From the NCBI GenBank assembly GCA_003024175.1, contig MDYQ01000035.1, forward strand, positions 62,001-126,000: a stretch of 64,000 bases of DNA, given 5' to 3'. Position numbers and translations under genes: made by a program. The notes under the pieces were generated by a model. It was not told the origin of the DNA. It did not search any database and saw only the letters and a list, made by a program, of their open reading frames with translations. Positions 11,290-23,164 of the stretch are shown piece by piece. This stretch comes from Planoprotostelium fungivorum (Eukaryota > Evosea > Variosea > Cavosteliida > Cavosteliaceae). How positions within the stretch are numbered: the stretch's first letter is position 1; the number at the start of each line of letters is the position of its first letter.

Positions 11290-12735
11290 CTACTCGTCTT
11301 CTTCCTCCTCGCTCTCCTCTTCCGCTTCCCTGCAGACGTGTCATCACCCATCATCATCCACCCCCGAAACCCACTCGAACCACTTGATGAGAGGAGCCAC
11401 GCTGCTCTTCACGGTCTGGTTTTTAAGACTTCCATTCCAAGCCATAATCTCCTCTTCCTCCAAGAGGTCTTCGTCGTAGAGCTGCTTCACCACGACGGCG
11501 ACCTTTGGTATCGTCTTTAGCTGAGTCATGTGGCTCACGAGCCACTCTAGAAACTGTGTGCGGGCACCTTCACCCTCTAAGAGGGTGGTGATGTCTGCCT
11601 TCTGCTTTTTGATGGCTGTAGAGATGTCACCGTTCTTGGCGACCATCTGGTTCAGTTGCGAAGTGAAGAGAGACTCTTCTTCGTCCTCCTTCTCGGCTGC
11701 CTTGCCTTCCTTCTTCTCCTTCTTACTCTTCTTCTCCTTCTTGTCGCTGACGCTCATCTTTTCGGTCTCGGCGATCACCTCTGCATCGGATGAGATGAGA
11801 GAATAAAAGGAAATAAAAGGAAATAAAATGGATGTGGTTTCACCTTCGGTGGGGTCTACGGTCATGTCTGTGTCGGCCATGAGCTGTTCTCTTCTCTTCT
11901 TCGTAGCCTCCGCGGACGTATCAGAGAACCAGATGACATCATCATCGTCCTCCTCTTCTTCTTCTTCCTCTTCTTCCTCTTCTTCCTGTTCCTTCTTGCT
12001 GTTCTTCTTCGTGTCCTTTCTGTCCTTGCTCTGCTGCTTCCTGAGACAGTTTAGAAGATGTGATGTGATGGAGGAATGGACAACTCACTTGGTGGCGCCG
12101 GTGTTGCCGGACCATGCCTCTTTACCTACGGCTGGAGGGTGGTTGATGATGTGTTTCTTGAATCTCTCATTTGTGATGGGGAGAGGTTTGCAAGAGCCAC
12201 AAGCTCTGCACGAACCGGTTGGAACGTTCTTTTCGATGGTGATCACGAGCTCGGGGAGTCCACAGGTTGGACAGAGTAAAACTTCGTTGATGAATTGGAC
12301 GGTCCATTTCGACAGGTCTTTCATGTCATGCTCTCCCGTGAGAAATGCTTGAACGGATCAGACACATATATCGAAGAGACGTTCAACGTGAAGTTTAACC
12401 CTCTAATTGTCTCACCTTGTTGTCTCTCTGGCTTCTTGGAGTCGTACTTCGCCTGGGTACCGATGGAATAGGCGATGAAATGGACGATGTCTAAAGGAGT
12501 CAAAGAACATGAGTATTAGATGTGTTCGATTGTCTGATGAAAAGATACAACTCGGAGGAACCTTCATCGATTTGGCTACTTCGTTGATGTTCAAGAAGAA
12601 ACTCTTGATCATCTTACTCTTGCCCACCGTTTGGACTTGAATCTGCTTGGTCTTGTATCTAGATCCGGGGTCCTTCGGACGATCAATCTCATAATGTCTC
12701 TGATGCAACACCCACCGAAGGTACAAGAGTCAGGA
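11290..12735 (-). CDS. Translation initiation factor eIF5
   Basis: GTPase-activating protein for eIF2 within the 43S/48S complex. The N-terminal eIF2B5-like domain is seen as IDRPKDPGSRYKTKQIQVQ, then NINEVAKSMKVPPS and YSIGTQAKYDSKKPERQQ. The zinc domain reads LLCPTCGLPELVITIEKN and SCRACGSCKPLP. After KKHIINHPP comes a Glu/Asp-rich stretch with DDDDVIWFSDTSAEATKKRR. The C-terminal W2/HEAT domain includes TQFLEWLVSHMTQLK and LYDEDLLEEEEIMAWNG, finishing with VAPLIKWFEWVSG and an acidic tail (E/D, stop near 11290). The very first exon could not be resolved: no in-frame ATG precedes RHYEIDRP without another splice, so the 3' genomic limit (12735) is approximate. It is divergent from the giant J-like gene. 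Confidence 0.85.
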
Positions 12736-13036
12736 TCTTTGGCTTCTGTGAGCTCTCTGGAATGACGTACGAAATGGTGTTATCCATGTTTTATAGAAGT
12801 CTTGTGTCTTAATACTCGATATATTTGAGTGGTGGTGGTGTGTGAACGGTATAGGCAAGAAAACATGCAACTGCAATAACCAGCTCGTCAAGGGTTTTGC
12901 CTCTTTTCCACACAGAAGAAATATTCCAAGTATTTTCTCCATCAAATTGTTGCGATAGCTACCGTACACAAGCACGGTAAGAAGTCCTCTTCTGTTTCCT
13001 TGACCCGCATCTCACGTTCCTCCATAAGCATGATCG
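12736..13036. promoter_or_regulatory. Probable bidirectional promoter, eIF5 / J-like gene
   Basis: About 300 bases between the divergent eIF5 and giant J-like genes. It must hold both promoters and probably the eIF5 leader exon. No specific element was identified. Confidence 0.45.
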
Positions 13037-16000
13037 ATGTTACGTGCTAGAGTCATCGACAGAAAAATCAAGAGCTTCGATCAGAAGAGGCATCTGTTTG
13101 GGTTTGGCTTGGGATCGAAGAAGAGATTCGTACCTCCTAACTTTTATGAGACTGGCAGACATCAGCCCCCAAGACCACCTGGAGAATATGCACCGAGCGC
13201 ACCAACTGGTGCGGTGGTGAAAGACAATAGAAATGGAGTTCCTGATACATACTGGGTGAGTTTACCTTTGATTACATCTTCAGAAAGTCTTCAATACCTA
13301 TTTTTCTCGATTCCTGACGATAGTGGTGGAATTTGAAGTCAATCATGTGCTTTGATCAGAGTCTTGATTGATAATGAAATCATTCACATGAACGAGAGTA
13401 TTGATAAGCCATAGATCCCTGCGGAAGGCCCCGTTCATATGGAGTGGGTTGGCACCTTCCTCAGAAAGATGACCTATCACGAAGCGTGTCTCATTTTAGG
13501 AATCCACCCTGACACAGAGTTGACCTCAGATTTATTAGACGATTGCATGAAGTGATCATCTCTTCCATCTCGATCCATTTCTCATTCGCCCAGGTGTATG
13601 GTTCAAAACAATCACCCTGATATGGGAGGTGCCCCGCTCATCCAAAAGAAGGTGCAACCCATCTATATCATCCATTTCTCACCCATATCAGATGGTCGAA
13701 GCCCATCAGCTCCTCCTCGATCATCTCGAAGTCATCGAGAAGGGAGAAGACCCCCCAACTTACCCCTATCAATACCAGCTCAACCCTCGAGACGTTCTCG
13801 ATGTGTCACCCGATCACCGCTTCCGTGCATACAATCCTTTCAAAGATCCAGATAGGAAGGACGCAGCCCAATTGGCCTCCATCAAAAAGAAGTTTGATGA
13901 AGAAGAAGCAGAAGAACCGGAAGGCGAGCTCGGCAAGGTGAAGAAGGTGAAGGAAAAGGAAAAGGACAAGAAGGACGACGCCATCAATCCAGGAGAGAAG
14001 GGAGGAAAAGAAAAGGAAACTCAGGAAGAGAAGGACAAGAAGAAGAAGAAGAAGAAATCGTTCGAAGAAGAGCAAGTGTTTCGCATGCCCAACTTGATGC
14101 AAGAAGAAGAAGAGATGGCACAATTCGAGAACGAACAAGATCTGTCCGTGTACGACAAGAAGAGACTTCCAGGAGAAACTCAACTGCAATTCGAGGCGAG
14201 AATGTTCACGATGGAGTTGAGCCGAAAGCAGGCCGAAATTCAGGTGAGAATCGACCGTTTTTTTGGCGGGAACGGCATCGGGGGTTTCGCTCACGAGTCA
14301 TCAGGAGCGATTTTTATCTGGTGGTCCCAACGATGTCTTGCACTTTTATCCTCCTCACGTCTCACCCACAAAGCCCATCTACGTCGACGGCCTCATGGTG
14401 AGTTTTGGCTCGTTGTAGAACGAGTTGTAGATCGACGTACCAGATGTGGCCAGGTAATCCAGATACCTTCAACCATTTCCACGGGGACACAGTTGAAGAT
14501 GATCCGATCGCCCTAGCCCATCGCGGTATCCGCGGGATCAATTGTAAGTACACATCACGTGACCTCGATCACGTGACTCGTAACGTGAATTGACGCGTTG
14601 TAGATCGATTCGACGATCATCGTTACGGTGTCGGAGAGTTTGGGGAGAAGATCGACCCCTTTTACATCCACACGGGGCAGGTGAGACCACGGAACGTTTG
14701 CACTGTGCTCACGCGATACAGATACCTCATCCTACGGAGAACAAGAAGGAATGGTGGGAGTACATCAACTTTGAGATGCCAAAGAGGAGAGCCGAATTCA
14801 CGGAGCTCGTAAAGAAGATGGATCCAGAGTGGAACTTCACCCTCAGCGGAAGATACGAAGTCGAGAGGAGGTGGACCAAGGAACAGGAATACCACGTGAG
14901 ATACCATCGACATTACACCCTCCATCATCACGATGATGATTCCATCATCGTCACGATGATGATTCCATCATCGTCACGATGATGATGATGACTCAGCATT
15001 ACACTTCATTTGATGATGTAACGAAAAGAATCTCACCCATTCAGGACAATTACGATCGCATCAGCAACAAGATCAAGAGAGACCTCGAAGAAGTGGCCGC
15101 ATACCAAGACCCAGAGACCCGCGATGCTTTCATCAAGCAGAGAAAGGAAGAGAACGCCCTCCTCACGAAACTCTACGATCGAAACTACGCCCTGCGTGGC
15201 TCTGCCTTCGAGCCCCTCGCTATTCTGGAAGGAAAACACGTCTTCGAAGTAGAGGATCCACACGCCTACGGAAGAACCAATCCAGAATGGAGAGATCTGA
15301 CTGGTATGACCAAGTGAGGAGGAAGTAAGTCACGTGACCTCTGACGTGGACGTAGCAAGCGGCTGTCGAGGCGTGGAAACATGTCGACCAAGGTGCTCGA
15401 TGAAGAATTAGACGAGGACGTGCAGAAGTTGCATCCGTTTGATAAGATGAGAGTGAAGATGAGACTCAAGTTGATGCCAAAGTCTTTCATCGTAGAGACC
15501 ACACCGAGATGGGGTGAGGATCTCTCTCATCGTAGACACCAATCTACATCATCACATCCATCATCCACGTGGATCGCATGTGTCACATCACGTTGATCAC
15601 TTGCGTAATAATGAACATTATCATATGATTATCCACGACTGAGTGCACCAGGTAATCCATTCATCGGTAAAGAGAAGCCTGCATACGATCTTCCCTTCGA
15701 AGATGAGAACCCAGGTGCTGCCCGAACCCTCCGCCACTTTATCCCCATCAAGAAGGATGACCTCTGGTGTGATGACGTGAGGCCTTCTTCTCCATCCTCT
15801 ATCCATATGTAGATCACCATGCACATCACATCACCTTCATCACATCACCTACATGATCACATCACATCACCTTCATCATCACCTACATGATCACATCACA
15901 TCACCTTCATCATCACCTACATGATCACATCACATCACCTTCATCATCACCTACATGATCACATCACATCACACATGCATCATGACAACATCATCACTGA

Positions 16001-18792
16001 CACAGGACAGAGAGCGGTCCAGATGATGGAAGAGATGGAAATCCAAGCCGAAGAAGACGAGAAACTCTTCGAAGCCGTTGGTGCCGAAGAAGCATCGAAG
16101 ATCATCTTCAAGAGAGACTATTTGGAGCCCTACATGATCGAGACCACCGAGGAACACATTCGATTGGCCGCCGTCGCCGTCGTGAGTCGACATCCTCCAT
16201 CACGATGATAACTCATCATGATCAGACGATGGAGCTCTTTAAAAACAGGGACGTCAGCAAGATGACCATGCAGGAGACCATTCAGCTAGCGAAACCTCTG
16301 ATCAACATCTTGCAGCCCACCACGAGAGCCATCATTGAAGAAGAATCTCTCATGTTCAAGTCCGACGCCGTGAGAAACTACAAACACAGGCGCGTTGTAG
16401 ACGGACGAATATCTTTCTGACCGTCTCAGGTACATGCCCGAAGACGCCCGCGAGGAAGAAGCCATGGAGCTGAAGGTGAGATCTCGATGAAATTTCACTG
16501 ACATCCACAGGCCTGGCTCATCGACCACGAACTGTGGGGCGAAGAGAAAGTCGACGAGACCCTCCAGAACTGGTTCAAACTGCGTGACGAAAAGTGGCTG
16601 CAGCAGAAGAAGGCAGAGTGGGACTACCTTCACCTCATCGAAGACATGCGAGGCGCCTTCGCTTCAGGAGAAGACGATCTCAAGAGGATGGATGGATACG
16701 ACGAGACGGACATTCGGAAGAGGGACTCTCCTTGGAAGCGAACGGGCGGCCTACAGGACGTCGATTATTTTCCCTTCACGAAAGATCGGCTGACGGACAT
16801 CAAGAGGAACCAGAGGAAGCAGGCGTTGCTGTCGAAGGTGGAGCAGCTCAAGTACGAGAGGGATAGATTGTTTAAGAAGGCATTCTGGAGGAAGATGAGG
16901 GCTGCAGCGATGCCAGTCAGGGCCCTGTCCGATCACGTGAGTTCATCTACAACTCGCCATCTTATTTCGTCTCCGATTTCCATCTTTCATCCATCTGCAA
17001 CCCGACACCTTATTCCGTCTCCGATTTCCATCTTCCATCCGTCTACAACTCGCCATTCCACCATCTACAACTCTCACACCCTCCAGGAGAGAAAATTCCT
17101 CACCCCAGAAGCTCAGAAACTCATGGATGCCGAATTCCTCCAATACAAACAAGCCGAGCGGGATCTCACGACCGACTACAACCGAGCCGAACTCAAATAC
17201 CGAACGGCCTATTTCGACGTCATCAGAGAAGACATGGAGGAAGCTGCCATCAGTGCAGACTATCCTTCCTGCGAAGAAGAAGTCTCTGATGACTTTGACT
17301 TCAACGCGTTGGTCGGGCACGAGAAGCCGAAGCCTCCGGTTTTGACCCAAGAGGAGGCGGACACAGTACCGTTCGACGAGAAGATGCTGGTGATATCGGA
17401 CCAGACTCTGCTGGATGATATGGAGTTGGCAGTGTACAGGGACTTCATGGTGCAGATCGATGTGGCGAAGGAGAAGAAGGTGAGGAGTGTCTATGATCAT
17501 CATGCAAATGTCGATCGTGATCATGATGATCATGATGATGATCATGATGATGATCTTGATGATGATCTTGATGATGATCATGATGATGATCTTGATGATG
17601 ATCATGATCATGATGTCGATGAGATGATCATGATGCTGATGATGAATACAGAGACTGGACATCATTCCACAGATCGAAGAGAGACTCGGAGAGGATCACA
17701 TCAAGGTCATCAGACAACCGAAGCAGGACGTGATGGATGTCCTTGAGGCCCCGGAGAACATGCCTTACATGAACTTGAACAAGAGAAAGTTGATGCTGGA
17801 GCAACTCAATCTGAGACAATTGACCGCCTGGGAGGAAGCAGAAGGCATCTACAGAGAGACAGAGGCTGAGAGAGGTATTGTGGGTTACGATGGCATCAAC
17901 CATCTGCTCAACCGAGATGCTTACGATTACCACTACACACTGCCCACGAAAGAGGAGCAAGCGGTCATGGACAAGGTGATCATCATCAACCATCACATGA
18001 CATTGTCATCACTATCAACCATCATCATCATCACCTCCCATCACCTCTCGACATCATCACCATCATCATCACCTCCCATCACCTATACAGATCATCATCA
18101 TCATCATCCTCATCTCATCCTCATCTCATCCTCATCTCATCCTCACCTCATCCTCACCCCATCAGCCGAACGATCCCAACATAGACGTCGAATACTTGGA
18201 CTGGGTCCTCGCCGACTACCTCGCCATTCGATCCGACCCCGTCGCCGCCGCCGAGCACAAGAAACGTCAAGTGGCCCGCATCAACATGCTCGACGAGATC
18301 GAGAAGGAGAGAGACGAGAGGGCGTACCGAGAGGTGGATGACTACGTCGCCAACGCGAGGGAGCTCCGCAGGATGAAGGAAGAAGAAGCTTCCCTGCTCA
18401 AGTCCATCGAGAGAACGGCCGAGGCAGAGAAGATGGATGCACAGGAGAAGAACGACCTCATTGCGGAGAAGATGGAAAGCTTGAGAGAAAAGTATGCGGA
18501 GAAGATCGCCAAGAGAAAGGCAGAGTTTGACAGAGACGATGCGTTGAGGGTCGTGGAGAAGAACAACTGGGCGAAGATGGAAGAGATGGGGCTGATCTCG
18601 AAGGAGAAGAGAGAGAAGAAGGAGAAGAGAGAGCTGGAGGACAGAGAGTACAGACAGAAGAAGGCCATGGAACAGTTGAACTTTAAGAAGAAGGAGGAAG
18701 AGAAGAAGGAGGAGGAGAAGGTGGTGGAGATGGTAGAGAAGCAAGAGAAGCAAGAGAAGGAGGAGAAGAAGGAGAAGAAGGATAAGAAATAG
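13037..18792 (+). CDS. Giant protein with cryptic J-like domain, unknown
   Basis: One gene with about 20 short introns, coding roughly 1,400-1,500 residues. The N-terminus is basic (MLRARVIDRKIKSFDQKRHL), a possible mitochondrial targeting sequence. Exons 2-4 together give a J-like fold: MTYHEACLILGIHP, then DDCMKCMVQNNHPDMGGAPL, then MVEAHQLLLDHLEV, closest in pattern to the TIM14/Pam18 type with HPD kept. The middle contains K/E-rich stretches, conserved-looking aromatic blocks (YIHTGQ, NKKEWWEYINFEMPKRR, EPLAILEGKHVFEVEDPH) and a long charged C-terminal helix ending in EKKDKK at 18792. I do not recognise the body of the protein. A lineage-specific mitochondrial structural or import component is one possibility (inference). 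Confidence 0.7.
15843..15972. repeat. 34-bp intronic tandem repeat
   Basis: Three full 34-bp copies and a partial fourth of a CATCACCTACATGATCACAT-type unit, inside an intron of the giant J-like gene. Confidence 0.88.
16943..17055. repeat. Two-copy direct repeat in an intron
   Basis: Two diverged copies of a unit of about 50 bp, each containing CGTCTCCGATTTCCATCTT and a TCTACAAC or TCTGCAAC block, in an intron of the giant J-like gene. Confidence 0.75.
17513..17645. repeat. GATCATGAT low-complexity intron
   Basis: A simple-sequence run of ATGATGATC and GATGATCTT units that fills an intron of the giant J-like gene. It resembles similar TGATGA/TCATCA runs in other introns of the window. Confidence 0.85.
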
Positions 18793-19296
18793 ACTTGGTG
18801 ATCTGCATCGTCATCATGAAGGTTCACCGTTGTTGCATTCTCTTTGTCCCAGCGATCGACGGTTTCAATTTTTGATGACAACTTGCACCATATCTGGCCC
18901 ACTCTTCCATAGAGAGAGCAGATGTTGAACGACTTCTCCTTTAATCAACGAAGGCAGTCGAACATGAAATAGGGATGGGCTATTCATCGTAGCTCGATAG
19001 GCCTCTCCCTATGCATTCTTTCAGACGCTCCCAGAATGGACACAGAATGTGAACCCAGAGGCCTACACCTGCAGACCCATTGATGGGCTTCGACACTATC
19101 CAAGGGATCTACCGCTCAATCTGAGCCCCATACTTGCCTGCAGTTCGCGTCGTGGGCTCATGAGCATATAGATTCTAATTGTTCGGGATTCTGATCGTGA
19201 CAACCGCTCCACCTCAAGGAGAAGAAGAGAAGCACCCTCCGTTGGGACATTTCTGGAGGGCTAGGTGGTGCTGACCGCATTCGTCAACCAACCGCA
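18793..19296. other. Intergenic region, 500 bp
   Basis: Between two plus-strand genes. It contains the 3' end of the giant gene and the promoter of the receptor-like gene. A short CATACTTGCCTGCAG stretch near 19130 recalls U1 snRNA but was rejected. No coding exon is supported. Confidence 0.4.
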
Positions 19297-20846
19297 ATGG
19301 CCTCAAAGCACCACGCAGTGTGGATCAGCCTCTTACTACTCGGTATCTATCAGTCGACGCTGGCGCAACATTGCACAGACTGCCAAGGAAGAGGAAAGTG
19401 TCAAGATGACGGGACGTGCAGGTGCTTCGGAGCGTGAGTGGATAAAGATGCTCGTGGAGGATGTTAACCGTGTGAAGATATGATTATCCCACGAGTGAGA
19501 ATGGCACTCTCTTAACCGATTCGTGTGGACACAGTGAGTTCAGATGACATCGCACACGAACTGACGGTGTCCACAGGTGCACTTTTAGAAAACGAACGAG
19601 GAGTGAAAGCAATGAGAATCATCACGGCTATTCTGTCTTCTGTTCTCATCTTCCTTATCTGTTCGCGTCTCTTTTTAGAGATCAGATTTGCATCTCCAAC
19701 CGTGGTGGCCGGACAGACCAACATAAGGAGAGTCGTTCAATTCTCCCTCTCCGTAAACTTGTTCATCTGTCTGTGTGAGTATCACATCATCCCTCCTGCA
19801 GCTCATTGATCGCCAGTCATGTTCCTTCTGTCTGCTCTCGATTGGTGGGGAACTTACAATATCATGCCATTCCACTTTTACAACGCCATCTGGATGTTGA
19901 TCGACTGGCTATTCATCGTTCTCTTCACCGGTCTTCTTCTTCACTGGTGAGTCTCTCCCACTCATTTTGACTGAATTCGATAGGGCCGAACTGTATCAGA
20001 AGACCATGAAGAGCATCAAGCAACGCGACATGATGATGAAGGTCAATTCCAATTATCAAGGAGAGCTCACAGTGGAACAAGTGATGACGAAACTCACTTT
20101 CCTACAACGTTTCAAGATTCCTTTCATTCTCGTCACCGTCATCTCAGGCAGTGTCTGGGTTGGAAGGGTGCGTCCCATCGGTGTCCACGCATGTTGAAGA
20201 CGTGATGCAGATCGTCGGAAACTATAAGATATGGACTGTATCCGCCTGGAGGACCTTCTATCCCTTCGAGTGGAGTTTCTTCTCTACCGTGTGGCTCCTC
20301 TTTGGAATCATCTTTACCGTCTACGGCATTCGACTGTGTCGAGTCATGCCCGAGATGATGGCCCACAAGATGAAAATGGTGACGGCGATCGATGCGGAGA
20401 TGTTGAACTGATCGCGAGCAGATGACCTTCAAGATGATCGCCGTGTTGATGCTGCAGATCCTCGCCGCACTCCATACCGTCATCTCGAACGTCGTGAGTT
20501 GAATTCTTCTGTCATTGATGAAGAATCGTGAATCGACAGGTTCTGATGTGAACGATAGGTGGAACACGATACATCAAAGACCATCATGCGGAGAGATGCG
20601 ATCACGTGGACAGTTCGACTTCTCGTGTGCTTCATCATCTTGGAGATACACATGCCTCTCACAAAGATCAGATACTGGTTCAGCAGCAGTGAGTATTCGA
20701 CATCGACATCAACCTGCATTGTCTGATGTGAAATCGCAGAGTTGCTACACTCCTCGACCACTGCAAGAAGTGGGTCTGGTAAGACTGGATCGGCAGGCTC
20801 CAGAACGGAGATAGATCTCGTACCGGTGTCTTCGTTGACGCCATGA
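19297..20846 (+). CDS. Secreted-type EGF/multi-TM receptor-like membrane protein
   Basis: The start ATG at 19297 opens a signal peptide (MASKHHAVWISLLLLGIYQS), followed by a small cysteine cluster of EGF type (HCTDCQGRGKCQDDGTCRCF). Six or seven hydrophobic segments follow: TAILSSVLIFLICSRLF, VQFSLSVNLFICL, FYNAIWMLIDWLFIVLFTG, IPFILVTVISG, FFSTVWLLFGIIFTVYG, MIAVLMLQILAALHTVISNV and VRLLVCFIILEIHMPL. The block ending in LLLHWAELYQK is reminiscent of THH1/TOM1/TOM3 seven-TM proteins. The tail is short, Ser/Gly-rich and ends DLVPVSSLTP at 20846. Introns are 40-65 nt. It could be a GPCR-like receptor, but the family match rests on eye comparison only. Confidence 0.6.
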
Positions 20847-20945
20847 TCGAGGGAATAAATTATTGAATTCTTCGTTTGGTATTTGATGACCATGTGATCT
20901 TGATGATAACATCTCTTTAGAACTATTTGTTGCGCTGGATCGTTG

Positions 20946-21116
20946 ATGAGTAAACTCGCTCACTTGAGGTGGACTGGTCCTCTGCTTTCGTCGCATGCCA
21001 AGAGCGAGGGAGAGGATGCTTACGGAGGTCCTGTAGTTCTGTTTGGCAGTGTCAGCGGTCGAACTTTACTGATCTTTTCCGTGTTGTTGTGTGTACTACT
21101 TAGAATGGCTTCCTGA
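20946..21116 (+). CDS. Possible 56-residue membrane microprotein
   Basis: An ATG-started frame opening MSKLAHLRWTGPLLSSHAKS, then GPVVLFGSVSG, and closing with a single hydrophobic segment TLLIFSVLLCVLL before a TGA at 21114-21116. Its basic N-terminus and one C-terminal membrane helix would suit a tail-anchored small subunit. No family was recognised and an open frame of this size can occur by chance. Confidence 0.3.
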   Translation: MSKLAHLRWTGPLLSSHAKSEGEDAYGGPVVLFGSVSGRTLLIFSVLLCVLLRMAS

Positions 21117-21408
21117 TCGAAAAGGAGTTCGCTACGACCTCTTGACGATTCAATTGATTGAATTGGTGCTATTGAAGTATCCAAGAGCTATAACTCGGAG
21201 TTATGTCATCGAGATTATACAGATTATGCATGTGCATCAAAGACCTCTGAAAGAGCCGACCATCAGCACGCTCATACACTATCGCCAAGCCATTCTTCTA
21301 TTCAAGCAGCAAAACATCTCATGTGTCTTGATTTATTATCTATACAAGGGTATCTACAGCGGACCAATTATTTGGAACCTCCGCAGGCATCATACTGTGA
21401 TAACGTTA
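21117..21408. other. AT-rich intergenic region
   Basis: About 290 bases before the cysteine dioxygenase stop. A plus-strand open frame crosses it and continues antisense to the dioxygenase; it lacks an ATG at its start and any motif, so it is not called. Confidence 0.4.
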
Positions 21409-22210
21409 TCAGCAAAAATCTTCACCTACACAACACTTTCTAAAACTCACCATATCTTGCAGACGCTTGTTGACGGTATAGAATCCGAGCTTCCTCTTTG
21501 TGATGGTGCCATGGCAGGGGCAGTAAATGTTGCACTCAGCAATGGGCTTAGAGTAGCAATGCAGGGTGGCGACCCTCTTATCATTGGCCGGCTTGAGAAC
21601 GTGGAGGGCGATGTCATCGGTGATGTAGGAGACGTCGCCGGCCGAGACTTGATGGACGTCTACGGCCTCCAATGGTCCCTCTCCGAATGGAGAATGGGTG
21701 GATGAGAAGTGGAAGTGAGTCTCTTCGACGACTCCTTCTAACACGGCGGCCCAGCAGTGTTGACCCTGAAATGGGTTCAGATATCCGATTGAGATTTACA
21801 TTTCTCAGAATGGAGGATGTATGTGGACGAGAGGTGAGTGGTAAGACTTACAGCGTGGTTGTGGACAGGGCTAACTTGGCCTGGTAGCCAGCAGATGACC
21901 ATCAACTCAAGCATATCATTAGAGCCAATCAAGTTTCTGGCGTACTTGTGCTCGTTGAAATTCATATAGTCTTGCCAATCATCGTGAGTGCTGAGGTACT
22001 CTTTCATGATTGAAATCACATTTGCCCCATTGGGGTCACGTCTGAGCTCCTTGTCCAAATCTTGAAACAACTATTGCCAAGTGAGTCAAGTGCATCAGTG
22101 ACACCATATCTCACCCTCTCTGCGGGCTGCATATTCACTCTCTCGAGGTGTCTAGTCCCCACTGGAGAGAAGGTGATGGGAGAAGAAGATGCAATAGATA
22201 GAGCGGACAT
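21409..22210 (-). CDS. Cysteine dioxygenase
   Basis: Non-haem iron enzyme oxidising cysteine to cysteine sulfinate, with a cupin fold. The ATG at 22210 gives MSALSIASSSPITFSPVGTR. An intron of about 45 nt leads to LFQDLDKELRRDPNGANVIS and NDMLELMVICWLPGQ. The iron-binding block is split by an intron: SPVHNHA then GQHCWAAVLEG. It matches the HxH core of the family (HDH in mammals, HNH here); the third His is in DDIALHVLKP. The C-terminal part has KRVATLHCYSKPI and CNIYCPCHG. The protein is about 210 residues, as usual for the family. The exact 3' end may lie slightly earlier if the GTGAGT near 21440 is used as a donor. Confidence 0.85.
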
Positions 22211-22834
22211 GGTGTTGTCTTAATAATACGTGTTGTTTGTTGTGATGCGAGCCAGTCTCTGCTTTCCGTTATCGGGACGCCTGAACTTTGGTTTTTACCC
22301 AGACTTGTAAATCGAATTACACGTCGCACTTTAAAGCGAACAACAGGAACCAAAAAAAGTAAGCTCACAACGCCAGAGGGCATCCACAATGGGTGACACA
22401 CTTAGATATAGGTCTAGAACTGGCTCAACGTCTCGCTGTCTATTTGAAGATCTGTGTGGAGGCTGGTGATATCTGGTGCACATATCTATAGATGATAGTC
22501 GATACGAGCGCGGTGAGAGGGGTTTGGAAGCTCAACAGCAGCAGTTTAGGTGTGAGAGCCCTGCTATGTCAACCTTTATTTTCGGTTTGTAAAAAGAGTT
22601 TGGCAGGTTGAAGGACCTTCCACTTGTGTTTCATTCAGTCACCATTTCCAAAGCCCGGACGATGTCTTCAGACAGCAACACACGACCTAAACGAATGTGC
22701 GATGCTGTGTGACGCTGCGTGTTCTGTATAATGTGGATCCTGGAGAAGACCGAATCGTCTTTCTAGCTGTGCTATCGATGATGCACCCAACCAAGCACGA
22801 TTTTTGTGTCATCGTCATCGCAGCCATAGCCTCT
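22211..22834. other. Intergenic region, 620 bp
   Basis: Between the cysteine dioxygenase start and the homeodomain gene stop, both on the minus strand. It should contain the dioxygenase promoter. No ORF, RNA gene or repeat was supported. Confidence 0.4.
22450..22834. other. Region downstream of the homeodomain gene
   Basis: Part of the 620-bp gap above; a plus-strand open frame from 22697 overlaps the homeodomain gene antisense and shows no motif. Confidence 0.3.
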
Positions 22835-23164
22835 TCATTGCACAGGTTTCTTTATTGCCTTGCTTCGACGATTCTGAAACCAGATCTGTATCTTCCTCGG
22901 TGTCGTCTGAAACTGCTCGGCCAGCTCTCTCCTCAGCTCTGCGTTAGGATACGGACTGCCTCTGAAGATGCTCTCGAGAACTTCTCTTTGATGAGACGAC
23001 CCCGTCTGTCTCTTCGTCTTCTCGGTTCGAGCCGTTGACTCTTTATCTCTCTGTGACTCTGTTTCGTTGCATAATGCACGGACGACTGCATCTTCGTGGG
23101 GAAGGATAGATCGCATGGGGATGACCTCTCGATCGAGGTGGTGAATGAGTTCGGATATCTTCAT
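22835..23164 (-). CDS. Minimal homeodomain transcription factor
   Basis: An intronless 109-codon gene. The homeodomain occupies about the last 60 residues: KRQTGSSHQREVLESIFRGS begins helix 1, and the recognition helix reads KIQIWFQNRRSKAIKK. Spacing between helices is canonical (60-residue type), so it is not a TALE homeodomain. The N-terminus is only about 45 residues (MKISELIHHLDREVIPMRS) and there is nothing after the domain except KPVQ. Lack of introns is unusual beside its neighbours. It should bind DNA in the nucleus; targets are unknown. Confidence 0.88.
   Translation of the reverse strand: MKISELIHHLDREVIPMRSILPHEDAVVRALCNETESQRDKESTARTEKTKRQTGSSHQREVLESIFRGSPYPNAELRRELAEQFQTTPRKIQIWFQNRRSKAIKKPVQ

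Noticed and set aside
19126-19146. CATACTTGCCTGCAG as a U1 snRNA 5' end
   Set aside because: It differs from ACTTACCTG at the key A, the downstream sequence folds unlike U1 and no Sm site is in place.
21091-21705. 204-codon plus-strand frame antisense to cysteine dioxygenase
   Set aside because: It lacks an ATG start, has no motif, and overlaps a well-supported gene on the other strand.
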